DNA of 64,000 nucleotides from the NCBI GenBank assembly GCA_963966185.1, contig CAWZYM010000316.1, positions 62,001 to 126,000 of the forward strand, in the 5' to 3' direction. This DNA comes from Rhabditoides inermis (lineage: Eukaryota; Nematoda; Chromadorea; Rhabditida; Rhabditidae). Shown here piece by piece: positions 1-12,500 of the stretch. Position 1 is the first letter of the stretch. Every line of letters begins with the position of its first letter. The notes below the pieces were generated by a model, which was not told the DNA's origin, searched no databases, and saw only the letters and a program-made list of their open reading frames with translations. A program made the position numbers and the translations under genes.

Positions 1-239
1 CAAACCGCGAAATAGAGATATCAACGCCAAAAAATTCTGCAGTCTGCATCCCCCTTGTCATACGGTGCCAATTAGAGCACGATAATTTTTTGCTCGGAAA
101 ATGCTGAGCGCTCAATATATGATGATGATGAGAAAGGTGCGCGTTGATCACCGTTATCTGTCTATTCACCTCCATGACGTATATTCTTGCTCTACTCCGC
201 CACTTCGTTCAGTATCTTCTCCGTCGTCGCATGAGCTAC

Positions 240-551
240 TTCAATCTCGCTCTCACCCGCCACGACTTGATCTACCGCGTCCACCCCTCCGACACCCCTC
301 CACCTGTACCTCTTGACCTCGTCTTCATCGACTACAAGAAGGCGTACGACAATATGGCATTCGAGGACACGTGGAACTCTATGCGTGTAAATGAAGTGAA
401 ACCGGCGTGAATCTGACTACTGCAGATGGTCTACACCACTGGACGAACGAAGCAGCTGGTCCGAGAATCCACAGCTGGCATCTCTGTTGGAAAAGGAGCT
501 TGGCAAGGTTGTCCCTGCTCTTCCTTCATCTTCAACAGCGTTCTCGCTGAC
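240..551 (+). pseudogene. RTE-type LINE reverse transcriptase fragment
   Basis: Remnant of a non-LTR retrotransposon reverse transcriptase. Around 303-410 one frame reads LDLVFIDYKKAYDN, the RT block carrying the first catalytic Asp. From 424 to 551 another frame reads VGKGAWQGCP and then FNSVLAD before a stop, matching the RT region just upstream of the YADD box. The frame change between the two halves and the absence of the YADD half make it non-functional. The plus-strand fragment at 61.15-62.05 kb begins with the same motif (IGKGARQGCP, FNSVLAK) and continues through YADD, so both pieces come from one LINE family. The upstream 240 bases show nothing else. Confidence 0.7.
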
Positions 552-559
552 TGAAGTCT

Positions 560-690
560 ACAGAAGAGTATCTGGATATGGATCTGGATATACTAATCTT
601 ATATTTGATAAATAGATATATCTCTCTGGATATGAAGTAGATATATCTCCCTGGATACCTCCATATCCATATCCAGATACGCGTTTTACC
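560..690. repeat. ATATCC/GGATAT-rich simple repeat
   Basis: Low-complexity tract built from GGATATGGATCTGGATAT-like words and their complements (ATATCTCTCTGGATA), just after the RTE fragment. It may be a decayed LINE tail or an independent simple repeat. From about 741 to 1440 I recognise nothing; one 146-codon open frame there has no family signature. Confidence 0.5.
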
Positions 691-1468
691 CGGACCCCTT
701 CGCGATGAATTTCCAAGTTGCTTGTCAAACAAACAGGACACGCAAAAGATTAACTGCTAAAGATTCACTACTAACAAGTAAGTTTCCATTCTCTCTCGCT
801 GTGTCAATGCGAACATCGCGACTCTCGACAGACAATCAATGCGGCAACAATTAGTGCACAGCTAGATCGCACACAGCACTTTCTCCCGGGGTCAATCACC
901 CGCAGTGCGAAACATGGCCGGCGGCAAAACAACCACTTGCGAGATACTATCTAGGGCAACCCGGATGCAATTCCACGGGAATAAGCAGGATATTGAGGCA
1001 GTTCATGTGGTAAAGGGGATCAAACAGTGCACACCCCAGCCTACTCACACTTCTTGGCGGCGAGTGGGGCGAGAGGTAGGAGACAGTCATCACGGATGGA
1101 GGGAGAGGCGCGGACTGTCAGTGCAGACGGCACCGCGTGGCGAGCGATCAGAGGCAGCTGAACTAGTGTCATCTTATCACAGAGTAATCAGTGAGGCAGT
1201 GAGGCAGAAGGTTAGGAACAGTAATGACGACACAATTGAATCAGTAATCGATTCCCACCATATTTTGGACAGCCTCGGCGTCCGGGTATACCACTCCATT
1301 GATAGAATAGATCTCCTGATACTGACTGATTACAGAAGTCGATGAAATAATCAATACCTGCGCCGGCTCCTGCGCGCTCGAAGCAAAGTAGGGATCGGGC
1401 AGGTGGGTCGAGTCGGCCTATAAAAGATTATGGATTGATTTATCGATCGATCGCAATTCACAACGCAC

Positions 1469-1721
1469 CGGCGCGCCGTAAACAATCTCGATTGTCTTGT
1501 ACTTGCGGCGCAGATGGCGCTTCACAGCACCGTAGAACTGCTTGGAAACGAGCTGTAAATAAGTAAATGAAAATAAACAAGTAACCGCAAGCTAGCGATG
1601 AAACAAAAATACCACGCACCGCGAATTTGAGAAAGTGCACGTGATGTTGGTAGGACGGTCCGTCGCTCTGCTGCACAATCTTGTCGAACAGATCCGGCAG
1701 AAGCGTGCTGCCCGGCACCAG
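1469..1721 (-). CDS. F-box-like gene, two 5'-side exons
   Basis: Two minus-strand exons join in frame: 1620-1721 (34 codons) and 1469-1552 (28 codons), with intron 1553-1619 bounded by GTGCGT and TTTACAG. The joined peptide contains LLPDLFDKIVQQ, then FLKFALVSKQFYGAVKRHL and RRKYKTIEIVYG. A leading LP..LFDKI, then LVSK.FY..V and a run of basic residues is the pattern of a degenerate F-box, which binds Skp1 in SCF ubiquitin ligases. An acceptor (TTGATCAG) precedes the first exon and a donor (GTGCGTTG) follows the second, so both ends of the gene are missing. I could not find a starting Met or further exons. Nematodes carry large F-box families, which fits, but assignment from 62 residues is tentative. 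Confidence 0.45.
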
Positions 1722-1841
1722 CTGATCAAATCAATAAATCAATGATACCGAAAAGCAATCGATACCTCGGACAAGGGGGAGGACAGGAGGCACATTCGCT
1801 TGGCAGGGTGCGGCGTGCAGCGAGCACTGGCTGACATGACC

Positions 1842-1848
<7 letters not shown>

Positions 1849-1881
<33 letters not shown>

Positions 1882-1929
1882 CAAGAGGCGGGCTATCATC
1901 AGTTTCCCGCGCAATCCACCCTCCCGCCC

Positions 1930-1964
<35 letters not shown>

Positions 1965-1985
1965 ACTCTCTCTCTTTCTCTGAGT
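1849..1985. repeat. (GA)n and (CT)n microsatellite pair
   Basis: A (GA)n run at about 1849-1880 and a (CT)n run at about 1932-1985 flank a 50-bp unique segment, so the single strand could fold back. Short open frames across it are composition artefacts. Confidence 0.85.
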
Positions 1986-2157
1986 GAGTGATAGACATTT
2001 TAGATAGATAGGTTTATTACCGATAACATGGAAAAAATCGCAATTATAAACAAAAAGTGAGCAATACAAACGGCAGGTATAAACGGGGTTTCAATGATAT
2101 TGAACACGAACATAATCACATAGTATTACATGGAAAAGGAAGTGGGGGGAGAGCTCT

Positions 2158-3105
2158 CTATAGGTTGCGCAATTTGCTAGGTGGCATGAGATCTAATGTA
2201 GAGAGTTGTGATTTGAAGATAGAGGGATCATTGATGGAGATTAGGTCACGAGAAAGCGCATTCCATATTGCGAAGGTTCTGCTTAAAAAAGTGCTGGTAC
2301 GGCCTGTGTGATCAAATGATGGAACAATTCTAAATTCATGAGAGCCACGAGTACGAGATGGAATAATTGCAAAAAGACCATGATAGTCCAATATAGTTTT
2401 CGAGTGGATTACTTTGTGAATGTATGCGACATCATTCAAGAATCGTCTATTTTCGAGAGTTTGAAGATTGAAAAGCTCAAGGCGTTGAGGATATGATAGG
2501 CTGCGCCCGATACGCTGACACACACGACGAGTATAATAGCGTTGTATGCTCTCAATTAGGTTTACAGAAGCAACATCAGTAGGGTTCCAGAGCTCAGTGC
2601 AATATTCTAATTTACAGCGAAAATAGGTTGTGTATGCGGTGATCAGTAGTGTGGGATTTCGTGTTTTGTATGTCCGAAAAAAATCATTTATAGAATACAG
2701 AGTTTGTTGAATTATTTGTTTGAAATGATCACGGAACAATAAGTTATTACTCATGAGAATACCAAGATCCTTCGCAGAATCTACTGGTTTGAGAGTTGAG
2801 TCGTGGACGATATAAGTGTGCTTTGGATTCCGCTTGCCTACATGCAATATTTGAGTTTTCTCAGTGGATATCTGAAGTCCCCATGAAGCTGACCATGCTG
2901 CGACTATGTCAATGGCTTTTTGGAAAATAGACTTCGCAGAAGTACTGGTAAAATCAAAAGGAAAGTAAATTTTCAAATCGTCTGCATAAAGCGCATAATA
3001 AACGCCATCTGGTAAATTATCAGGAATGTTATCTATGAAAATGTTGAACAGCAAGGGTCCAAGACACGAACCTTGTGGAACGCCACAATTAACAGTGCGC
3101 CACAA
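2158..3105 (-). pseudogene. CR1/jockey-type LINE reverse transcriptase, 3' part
   Basis: A 315-codon open frame covering the palm and thumb of a non-LTR reverse transcriptase. Near its start are VPQGSCLGPLLFNIFIDNIP and the catalytic YALYADDLKIY; further on comes the C-terminal motif YYTRRVCQRIG with LENRRFLNDV, typical of CR1/jockey-like elements. The fingers domain and endonuclease are absent because the frame ends at 3105 against a small tandem repeat. It is an independent insertion from the neighbouring LINE at 3.57-5.32 kb, because both contain their own palm domain. It is probably a 5'-truncated dead copy. Confidence 0.85.
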
Positions 3106-3131
3106 TTAACAGTGCGCCACAATTAACAGTG
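3081..3131. repeat. 17-bp unit repeated three times
   Basis: Three perfect head-to-tail copies of CGCCACAATTAACAGTG at 3081-3097, 3098-3114 and 3115-3131, exactly where the LINE open frame breaks. This looks like a junction duplication made at insertion or truncation. Confidence 0.9.
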
Positions 3132-3568
3132 CTTTACCTCGGAACGAAATAATGTGAGCGAAATGCGAACAATAGAAAATGAAATAGTTGAGCAATATGA
3201 TGGAATAGAAGATATAGATACACCGGGAAAGCGAAAACAACAACAACAGCGACGAATCAATAGAGACACCGAGAGAAAACGAGTGAAATACCGCGCCGCA
3301 TAGAGAGAAATAGCCTTCATCGGTTCCATAGGACAGAGACATGAACAGGACAGGACAAAGCGGACAAGGACGGTGAATGTTGACAGGACAGAAACATGTG
3401 TTGGTTATGACATAAGGTTAATACTATTTAAGTCGAACAAACCCAAGGCTGTTTTGAAAGCGGAAAGTGATGAGCACCCCACTACCGTATCGGGGAGCTC
3501 ATTTCAAACCGGCACCACTCTTACCGCTAAACTACCGTATACCCGCGAGTTGGAGACGGTCAACTTCC

Positions 3569-5324
3569 TCAGCTGACGCCGATTCGGTCGCTCTGGCGAG
3601 ATGGAGGAAGCAGCTGGAGAATACCACTCAACTCATCAGATTCCATGCCTGCCAGTATCCTATAACAGAATATGAGATCGAGTTCAATGCGGCGATACCC
3701 GAGAGACTGCATTCCGAGGATCGCGAGCCTCTCTTCGTATGCCATATCAAATGCAGGGTAACCTAGCTTGAGGAGAGAGAACCTACTGAACCTGTGTAGC
3801 ACATCCTCGATCTGGGCAATGTCACCCTTCTGTGAAGGGGACCACACGACCGAGGCATACTCTAGAATAGGAAGACAATAAGAGTTGAACAAAGTGCGAT
3901 AAGTGGATAGCGAGGGAAATGAGCAGGCGGCCGTGATTAGATATGATATGCGATTTGCCTTCTCAACAATCATAGAAATATGGGCACGAGGAGAGAGGTC
4001 AGGGCTAATTTCAACACCAAGATCGCTTACCGAATCAGTAACCTTCTGGAGTTCTACACCTGAAAGAAGAAGAGGACAATCATGGCGCATTTTGATCTGT
4101 AGATGTCGGCTCTTAGCTGAGGAGACCGACATTTGCCAGGTTTCTGACCAGCGGTCGATCTCCCCAACGTCCCGACCCAGCACCCAGAAAGCAATCATAG
4201 GATCAACAATGGAACGACTGACTTTGAGGTCATCTGCATACATAAGTGCATCAGACTCCAAGTTGTCAGTAATGTCATTGATGAAAATGAGAAAGAGAGG
4301 GGGGCCAAGTACGCTACCTTGAGGCACACCAGACGGACAGGAGAGAGATGAGGAGACAGAGTTACCGTTCTTGACGACGAATGTGCGCGATGAAAGATAA
4401 GAGGAGAACCAGGCAATCAAGTTGTTGCAGATACCGTAAGACTTAAAGGTAGTGTACTTTCTGAATCTGGGTGTATGCGTAGATATAACATGTCATTGTT
4501 TACGATTCAATGAGTATATTATGATAATGCAAATATACATTCTGAAACAAATTAGTTTTAAAAAATCATTTGAAAATTGGAGTGAGAAATCGTAGAATCT
4601 AATAACTTTTAATCAGCTCGGGTGTGTGTGCACAACTTGCACGAAGTTACACAATTTGACCACACTATCGGCTGTTTCATTAACGACAATTTATTTCCAC
4701 GTGTTTATATTGTTTCTTATGTCATTCTTATTTTGGATAACATTTTTAATATGTGTTTCTTTTACGAATTTAGCGGGAACAGCTGATAGAAAAATGATCT
4801 GCTAAACGCAGTAAGTTCTGTAAAAATCATAACTCATATCGTTGCGTAAATATGCGTATCATGGTGGATTTAAAAGAATTTTTGATAAATTTTAATTTCA
4901 TTATTTTTCATCACAAACAACCACAAACGGCATGAAAATATTTCTAAAAGGCATTGATAATACATTCGTGATAATTTTTATTATGGGATTCAGAGGGTAC
5001 ACTACCTTTAAGTTTATGCAAAAGTAATGGGTGCGAAACAGAATCGAATGCCTTGGCAAAGTCGACGTATACTGCATCAACTTGATTTCCATTTGAAATA
5101 GAATCACACCAGAGGGATAAACAGAGAGATAGTTGGGATGTGGTGGAGTGTTTCGGTAAGAAACCAAATTGGCGGCTACAGAAAAGAGATTGGGAAAGAA
5201 GGTGGGAAAGTAACTTATCTTTTATGCAGTATTCCATGAGCTTGCTGAAACCGGACACGAGGGAGATGGGGCGGTAGTTGGAGGCGAGCTTGGTGTCCCC
5301 CTTCTTGTGGATGGGGTTCACCAC
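3569..5324 (-). pseudogene. Second CR1/jockey-type LINE RT, split by a MITE
   Basis: Minus-strand reverse transcriptase in two blocks. The 5' block (5324 down to about 5012) reads NPIHKKGDTKLASNYRPISL and then AVYVDFAKAFDSVSHPLLLH, the fingers and first palm motif. The 3' block (about 4442 down to 3569) reads LIAWFSSYLSSRTF, GVPQGSVLGPPLFLIFIND and LMYADDLKV, then a thumb region. The reading frame runs directly across the gap when the 561-bp element at 4447-5007 plus one TTAA is removed, so the LINE was open there when hit. A (GA)n tract abuts its 5' end. There is no endonuclease domain. Confidence 0.85.
4447..5007. mobile_element. TTAA-flanked MITE nested in a LINE
   Basis: A 561-bp insertion with TTAA at 4443-4446 and again at 5008-5011. 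Its ends are inverted repeats starting AGGTAGTGTAC, followed by a related CTGAATCC box on both sides. Excising it with one TTAA restores an uninterrupted RT coding frame, which defines the boundaries. No coding capacity is visible. TTAA target duplication is typical of piggyBac-type transposition; the terminal bases are not the usual CCC of piggyBac, so the driving family is uncertain. Confidence 0.85.
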
Positions 5325-5326
5325 GG

Positions 5327-5328
<2 letters not shown>

Positions 5329-5367
<39 letters not shown>

Positions 5368-5368
5368 C

Positions 5369-5399
<31 letters not shown>

Positions 5400-5440
5400 T
5401 TCTCGCTCTCGCTCTCTCTCTCGCTCTCTCTGCTGCCCGC
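5329..5440. repeat. (CT)n microsatellite
   Basis: About 110 bp of CT repeats with scattered CG steps, adjoining the 5' end of the split LINE copy. Confidence 0.9.
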
Positions 5441-5924
5441 ACCCGTCTGCGCTCTCGCCGATCTACCACTTCCGTCAGTGACATCATCATGGATGATCTG
5501 CCGACGGCGAACGTTTTACATTAAAGTAATGTGATACAACCCTCCGATTTTGGCACTTAGAAGCCGTAGAGTACTAGACCGGCCGTAGACGCGTGAGTCG
5601 CGGTTGGCAGGAGACATTTTTGTTAAAGGAATCGAATCGCTCACTCACTCACTATCCTCTATGCTATGAGACCATGGTTTGCAGCGCTTTAGAAATTTGG
5701 AAAAGCTTTAGAAAAGCCTTCAATTTCTCTCGTCACCCAAATCAGTGAAATCGAGCCGGACCGTGCGAAGAATACTGCGATCTGACCGGTCTCATTTACC
5801 TAATGAACGGGCTAACGAAGGGGGCGTGGTCGAAGGAGACAACTCGCGAATTAGCATGCGGTAAGTGACCGACGTAAGCCGCCCTTACTTTTACTCGCCA
5901 TTCCATCGCCGTCTTTTTCCTTCG

Positions 5925-8900
5925 ATGCGCACGCTTCCCTGGGGTCCACCCCTCATTCCTCTTCTCGGACTGCTACTATGCGCTGCCGTCTGCGGGGGTG
6001 AGGTCTTTCCATGTATTCACGTGTTCTACTTTTTCATCCTTTCATGTAACTCGTTTTGTTTACGTAAATAACTCTCTACACTGGCCGCCCTCGACACTGA
6101 CCGCCCCCGCATTCTGCATAGGAGGATCGATTGGATATCGATTCCTCCCACCCCGACAGTGGCCGCCCCCGCATTCTGCACCGGAGGATCGATTGGATAT
6201 CGATTCCTCCCACCCCGACAGTGGCCGCCCCCGCATTCTGCACCGGAGGATCGATTGGATATCGATTCCTCCCACCCCGACAGTGGCCGCCCCCGCATTC
6301 TGCATAGGAGGATCGATTGGATATCGATTCCTCCCACCCCGACAGTGGCCGCCCCCGCATTCTGCACCGGAGGATCGATTGGATATCGATTCCTCCCACT
6401 CCGACAGTGGCCCCCCCCCCCCCCCGCATTCTGCACCAGAGGATCGATTGGATATCGATTCCTCCCACCCCGACAGTGGCCGCCCCCGCATTCTGCACCA
6501 GAGGATCGATTGGATATCGATTCCTCCCACTCCGACAGTGGCCGCCCCCGCATTCTGCACCGGAGGATCGATTGGATATCGATTCCTCCCACCCCGACAG
6601 TGGCCGCCCCCGCAGGCTGCACCGGAGGATCGATTGGATATCGATTCCTCCCACGCCGACAGTGGCCGCCCCCGCATTCTGCACCGGAGGATCGATTGAA
6701 TATCGATTCCTCCCACCCCGACAGTGGCCGCCCCCGCATTCTGCATCGGAGGATCGATTGGATATCGATTCCTCCCACTCCGACAGTGGCCGCCCCCGCA
6801 TTCTGCACCGAAGGATCGATTGGATATCGATTCCTCCCACCCCGACATTGGCCGCCCCCGCATTCTGCACCGGAGGATCGATTGGATATCGATTCCTCCC
6901 ACCCCGACAGTGGCCGCCCCCGCATTCTGCATAGGAGGATCGATTGGATATCGATTCCTCCCACCCCGACAGTGGCCGCCCCCGCATTCTGCACCGGAGG
7001 ATCGATTGAATATCGATTCCTCCCACCCCGACAGTGGCCGCCCCCGCATTCTGCACCGGAGGATCGATTGGATATCGATTCCTCCCACTCCGACAGTGGC
7101 CGCCCCCGCATTCTGCACCGGAGGATCGATTGGATATCGATTCCTCCCACCCCGACATTGGCCGCCCCCGCATTCTGCACCGGAGGATCGATTGGATATC
7201 GATTCCTCCCACCCCGACAGTGGCCGCCCCCGCATTCTGCACCGGAGAATCGATTGGATATCGATTCCTCCCACTCCGACAGTGGCCGCCCCCGCATTCT
7301 GCACCGGAGGATCGATTGGATATCGATTCCTCCCACCCCGACAGTGGCCGCCCCCGCATTCTGCACCGGAGGATCGATTGGATATCGATTCCTCCCACTC
7401 CGACAGTGGCCGCCCCCGCATTCTGCACCGGAGGATCGATTGGATATCGATTTATCCCACCCCGACAGTGGCCGCCCCCGCATTCTGCACCGGAGGATCG
7501 ATTGGATATCGATTCCTCCCACCCCGACAGTGGCCGCCCCCGCATTCTGCATAGGAGGATCGATTGGATATCGATTCCTCCCACCCCGACAGTGGCCGCC
7601 CCCGCATTCTGCACCGGAGGATCGATTGGATATCGATTCCTCCCACTCCGACAGTGGCCGCCCCCGCATTCTGCACCGGAGGATCGATTGGATATCGATT
7701 CCTCCCACCCCGACAGTGGCCGCCCCCGCATTCTGCACCGGAGGATCGATTGGATATCGATTCCTCCCACTCCGACAGTGGCCGCCCCCGCATTCTGCAC
7801 CGGAGGATCGATTGGATATCGATTTATCCCACCCCGACAGTGGCCGCCCCCGCATTCTGCACCGGAGGATCGATTGGATATCGATTCCTCCCACCCCGAC
7901 AGTGGCCGCCCCCGCATTCTGCACCGGAGGATCGATTGGATATCGATTCCTCCCACCCCGACAGTGGCCGCCCCCGCATTCTGCACCGGAGGATCGATTG
8001 GATATCGATTCCTCCCACCCCGAGCTGCATTGCCTCCTTGAATATAGTTTCATGTAGAAATATGTTTTTTTTTTTAAATAATATATCTTTCAGCCAATGC
8101 ACCGACTACGCCAGGAGAGAAACTATTTGACTTCGAAAAGTTCTGTCTGGAGGGTCTATTCAAAGGCGTGCTGTCAACGGACAAGATGACCTGCACTACC
8201 ACGGTAGACACACGCGCCCACTATTTGCAAAACTTTCGTGTTCAGTTCAATTACGATCTCTCGCTGCGCGACGCCACGTATTTTTGCAAAGCGCAACACT
8301 TCAGCGGAGCCATCACGACATCCTCGGTGAGTGAGACGCGCTCGCCGCATACGAGTCCACTTTTGCAGCACCAGCGCAGTGGGCCGATGGACTCGAACGG
8401 AAAGTTCGAGTGCGTGTTCCATCGCATAATCTGCCCGCCAGGATTCGAGCAGATCCAGTCGCAGTGCTTCAATCTGAACCCGGTGCGTAGGGGGGAGGGG
8501 TAGTCGTGAATGGGAATCACCCCGCTGTTGTTTTTATTGTTGATGGAGTGTGTCTAGGCATCGAACTACGCGAATCGCGCCGCGGCTTGCAAGGCTGCTG
8601 GCGGTTCGGTCGTCGAGCGCTCCACCAAAGTTCTCATCGAACTCATCACTGGTGATTGGGCTCGACTACTTAATTAGAGAGGGCGCGCAGCGCCCTCTCT
8701 TTTGGCTTAGGATAGGGCTCGCGCCAGAATTTTCAATAAGCGATACCCAAAGGTCATGTTAGCAACTATATGAACTCATCTAAACCATGTTAGTTAGATT
8801 CGCACCGTTCCGTAGGCCATTTCACTGGTCGGTGGCATCTTTGTATCTTTTCCCCGAAAGAAGTTATGAGCGATCGCGCGCACCCGTGAGGCGAGAGGCC

Positions 8901-9523
8901 AGCGTTTCCTTCCTTCCCGTCACGCTGACCGCCGACTTTTTCCAACGTGCACCCAACTTGCACCCAGCGTGTAGCCAGCCTTGCCGCCGCCAGCGTCTAA
9001 TTCGCGCCGGGTTTGCATATTTTGGCTGGCTAACTATATATCCAGGACGAGGCGCGATACCGACTGGTAGAAAACATGTGAAAACGTTTTGTGAAACGTA
9101 ACGACAATTCGTGAATATTTGTGATCTTCAAAGAGAGAGAGAGAGAGAGAACAGAGAGAGAGAGAGAGATAGAGAGAGAGAGCAGAGAGAGAGCAGAGAG
9201 AGAGAAAGAACAGGGGAGAAAGAAGAGAGCGAGAGAGAGCGGAGGGGGGGGGAAGAAAAGAGCGTGAGTGAGTGAGAGAGAGAGAGAAAGAGAACAATAG
9301 CGGGAGAAGGGAGAGAAATCAGTGAGATAGTGAGACAGTGAGACGTAAAGATGAGTAGTCATACATACTTCAGCGTATAGTAAAAATTTCAATGAAATTT
9401 AACAAAAGCACATACATTTTCTTCAAAAAGTACTTGCGTAAAGAGATTCACTTTGTCTTAACCCAATGCAACAAAAGCACATGCATAAAACATAAAACGT
9501 TTACAAATACTAACACAAACCTG

Positions 9524-9559
<36 letters not shown>

Positions 9560-12500
9560 TTCTCTCTCTCCCCCTCTCTCTCTTTCCTAATATTGACGTT
9601 ATTTATATTTTTTGTATCTTTATAAGTATTTCAAATGTTACTTCAACAGTCCGGTATGCGCAGGTTTGTGTAAGTATTTGTAAACGTTTTATGTTTTATG
9701 CATGTGCTTTTGTTGCATTGGGTTAAGACAAAGTGAATCTCTTTACGCAAGTACTTTTTGAAGAAAATATAGTCTTGCAGTACTTTGTACCACTGTTTCG
9801 GCTACTGTGGCAATAGCTCGTTTTTCAGTTCACACAGGTCGCCTGCACAAGTCTAACGTGTGGCTGAACGAGTTCAGCAAGAGGGGTAGGTGGTGGAAGT
9901 CGGTTCGCGCGCGCACGTGTCGATTGTAGCGGACGAGTCGCCGTCTATTGTGCACGTGACCACTCCGTACATGAAAGGTTCGAGACTGCAGAGAGGGATG
10001 GTGGAGAGAGTGACGGATGCGGACCGCCAACATCACGTCGTCTGCGAAGCGCCGCCCTATCCCTCCTGTACGTTTATCGCATTATTGTTAGGATGATAAT
10101 TTTAAATCTTCTAGTCTATCAGCTCGAGCTTTGGTGCAATATGCTAAAAGAGGAATTGCTTTTTGGAGCGGCGTATATGAAATCGATATCGTCATGCGTG
10201 TATAAGACTGCCAACCACTACCCCGCCGCAGCTTCAACGGATAAAGCAAAGGTACGCATCTCATTTCAATATCAATCAACAATCATCTTAATATCAATTA
10301 TTAACAACTGATGGTCTTCACCTTGTCTTTGAGGTGACCGAACTGCACCAGCGCTGCAGTCTCTTCTCTTCCTCTGATTTCGTCCCTGTCAATGAAGAGT
10401 TGTTCAAGGATAGCAGTTTCAAAGCACTGCCGTTCTTGCTCGAAGTTTGTTCGTACAGCACCAACCCAAGGAACGAATCGTGTGTTTAGGGCCACCCAGT
10501 GCGCATCCCAGGTGCATCGAAAGAGCCAAACCAGTGTCATCTTCCCGAAGCATGGCATATGTTCACTTCCAAACAGGATATTGTGAGTGAGGATTCTAGA
10601 AGGAGTACACGCGTTCTTGGCTTGAATAGAGGTCAAACATTTTGAAACATTCTCAGAAGCATTCTAAGGAAGAGCCGTAAAAGCATTATCTTTTAAAAAG
10701 GACTTCCGTAAGAGAAGAGTTTCTGTTACTCAACTTGATGCAACAAAAGCTCATGCATTTTATCAATCGAAGTAGTACACAAACCTGCTCTTTCTGCAAT
10801 AAAAACTATTGCGAGCAAATGTTATACGTCGGCAAATTGATTTCGGTATTCGATCGATTATATATAACTTGTTGAACTATTGGAGCAGGTTTGTGTACTA
10901 TTTCGATTGATAAAATGCATGAGCTTTTGTTGCATTACGTCGAGTAACACAAACTCTTCTCTTACGGAAGTTCTTTTAAAAGATAATGAATGTACTTTTA
11001 TTAGATTTCATTTAAATATATTTACATTAACATAAACCACAACACATTTTTTAAAATAAATCCATCAGTTCACCCACCTTGTTGAGTCCAAGATTGTTTA
11101 AATTTTGCAAAAAAAGAGTTTAGGTAATGCTGATGGGAAAATTTACAATTAGAAAACGGGGAAGGGAAAGGAGAAGGAGAAGGAGAAGAGGGAGAAGGAG
11201 AAGGAAGAAGGAGAAAAAGGGGAAGAAAGAAAGATAAAAGTGGTGAACATGGTTTCGACTCCTGTCATCATACCATGAACAATCCCAATGTCATGTCTAT
11301 GTAAAATGATATAGTACAAAATGTTTGCCAGCAGCCTGAAACGAACTCGAGCCATGTATCTCAGCGGGCACAATCGCTATCTACAACACTACTGTGCACA
11401 CGGCAGAGCACGCGATAAACGATATCAATGCGATCCACAGGCAGTGCGGAATGTGCACTTCCTGTCTGCTGGAGGCAGCCGGTTCGCCCCCCCCCCTAGA
11501 AAACCATTCGTTCACGGGGGATTGCCTGCCCCTCAGGGGGCGCGCGCGCTTATCTCGCTTCCTACAACAGCTAGCGTTACCAAAATCGAAAGTTAACCAT
11601 TTTCTAACATCCTGATAACATCTATGAGCATCACATTGTTCTCGCAAAGATTCTAAGGGACCTTTCGTTCAGTCGTCTCTTGCCGATTCTTGCGCGCGAC
11701 TAGTCTTATAACACAAACCAACCAGCGCTATCGCGCTGGTTGTAATTCCCAGAAAGATTATCAGAAAATGTCCTTTTCCGAAATGTCCGAATGTCCGAAT
11801 GAAACCTCGCGTTTAGTCGAATGTGGCGATAAAAAACTGGGCGCGATCTTCTGGTCCGCGCCAAGCGTCGTTCACTGCTGAAGGCGGCGCGTACACGCTG
11901 GCATTGGTGAAGCACTCGGGCGAGCTCAAATACACGGACGTGCCTCCCTACACTCCGCTACCCGTCGTATGCATTGCCAGTGAGTCGCTGTCACTTGCTG
12001 GCCACGCGTAATCGAGTCTCGTTTCAGCACTCAACTCGGAGCAGAGCGTCAAACGTACGACCCGCCGCCCGCGATGCACGCGCATGTTATCGATCCGTTT
12101 TCAGCCGGCTGCAACTGTCCCTATCCGGGAGTGTGCCGCACGAGTGCCAACAAATGCGAGTGTCCCGCTGGAATGGAGGACAAGTTTAGCGACTACCGGC
12201 ATAAGATCACGCATGCAGACGTGGGTGAATCTTTCGTCCGGGGTTATCGGTGCGACCCCCGTCTAGGCGCCCCGGGCTCGAATCTGCCACGACTGCGAGG
12301 CGAGACACAGGTCGGGCGAAAAGCATACTATTGTGATTGTGCTCTCGCGCGAGGAGCATCACTTAGCTGGAAACCACCATCGGCTCATCAAAGTGGTGGG
12401 TTAAGGAGTGAGTGCTGGGTTGAAAGGAGGAACTGATCGCAGGTCTACGAAGGTTTCGTACAGGGCAAAGCGTATCGCCTCATTGTTGTCGTTCACGACA

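Noticed and set aside
905..1345. 146-codon plus ORF
   Set aside because: No domain, signal or splice support and no recognisable family; could not be distinguished from chance.
6098..8022. CRISPR-like array
   Set aside because: Units are contiguous with no unique spacers, and the genome is eukaryotic.
6026..8130. Open frames of 450-675 codons on both strands
   Set aside because: They come from the 62-bp minisatellite; frames on both strands read through the same array, and it lies inside an intron bounded by good splice sites.
10301..10636. 111-codon minus ORF overlapping an exon of the lectin-like gene
   Set aside because: The plus-strand exon at 10334-10444 has matching phase and splice signals; the minus frame resembles no family.
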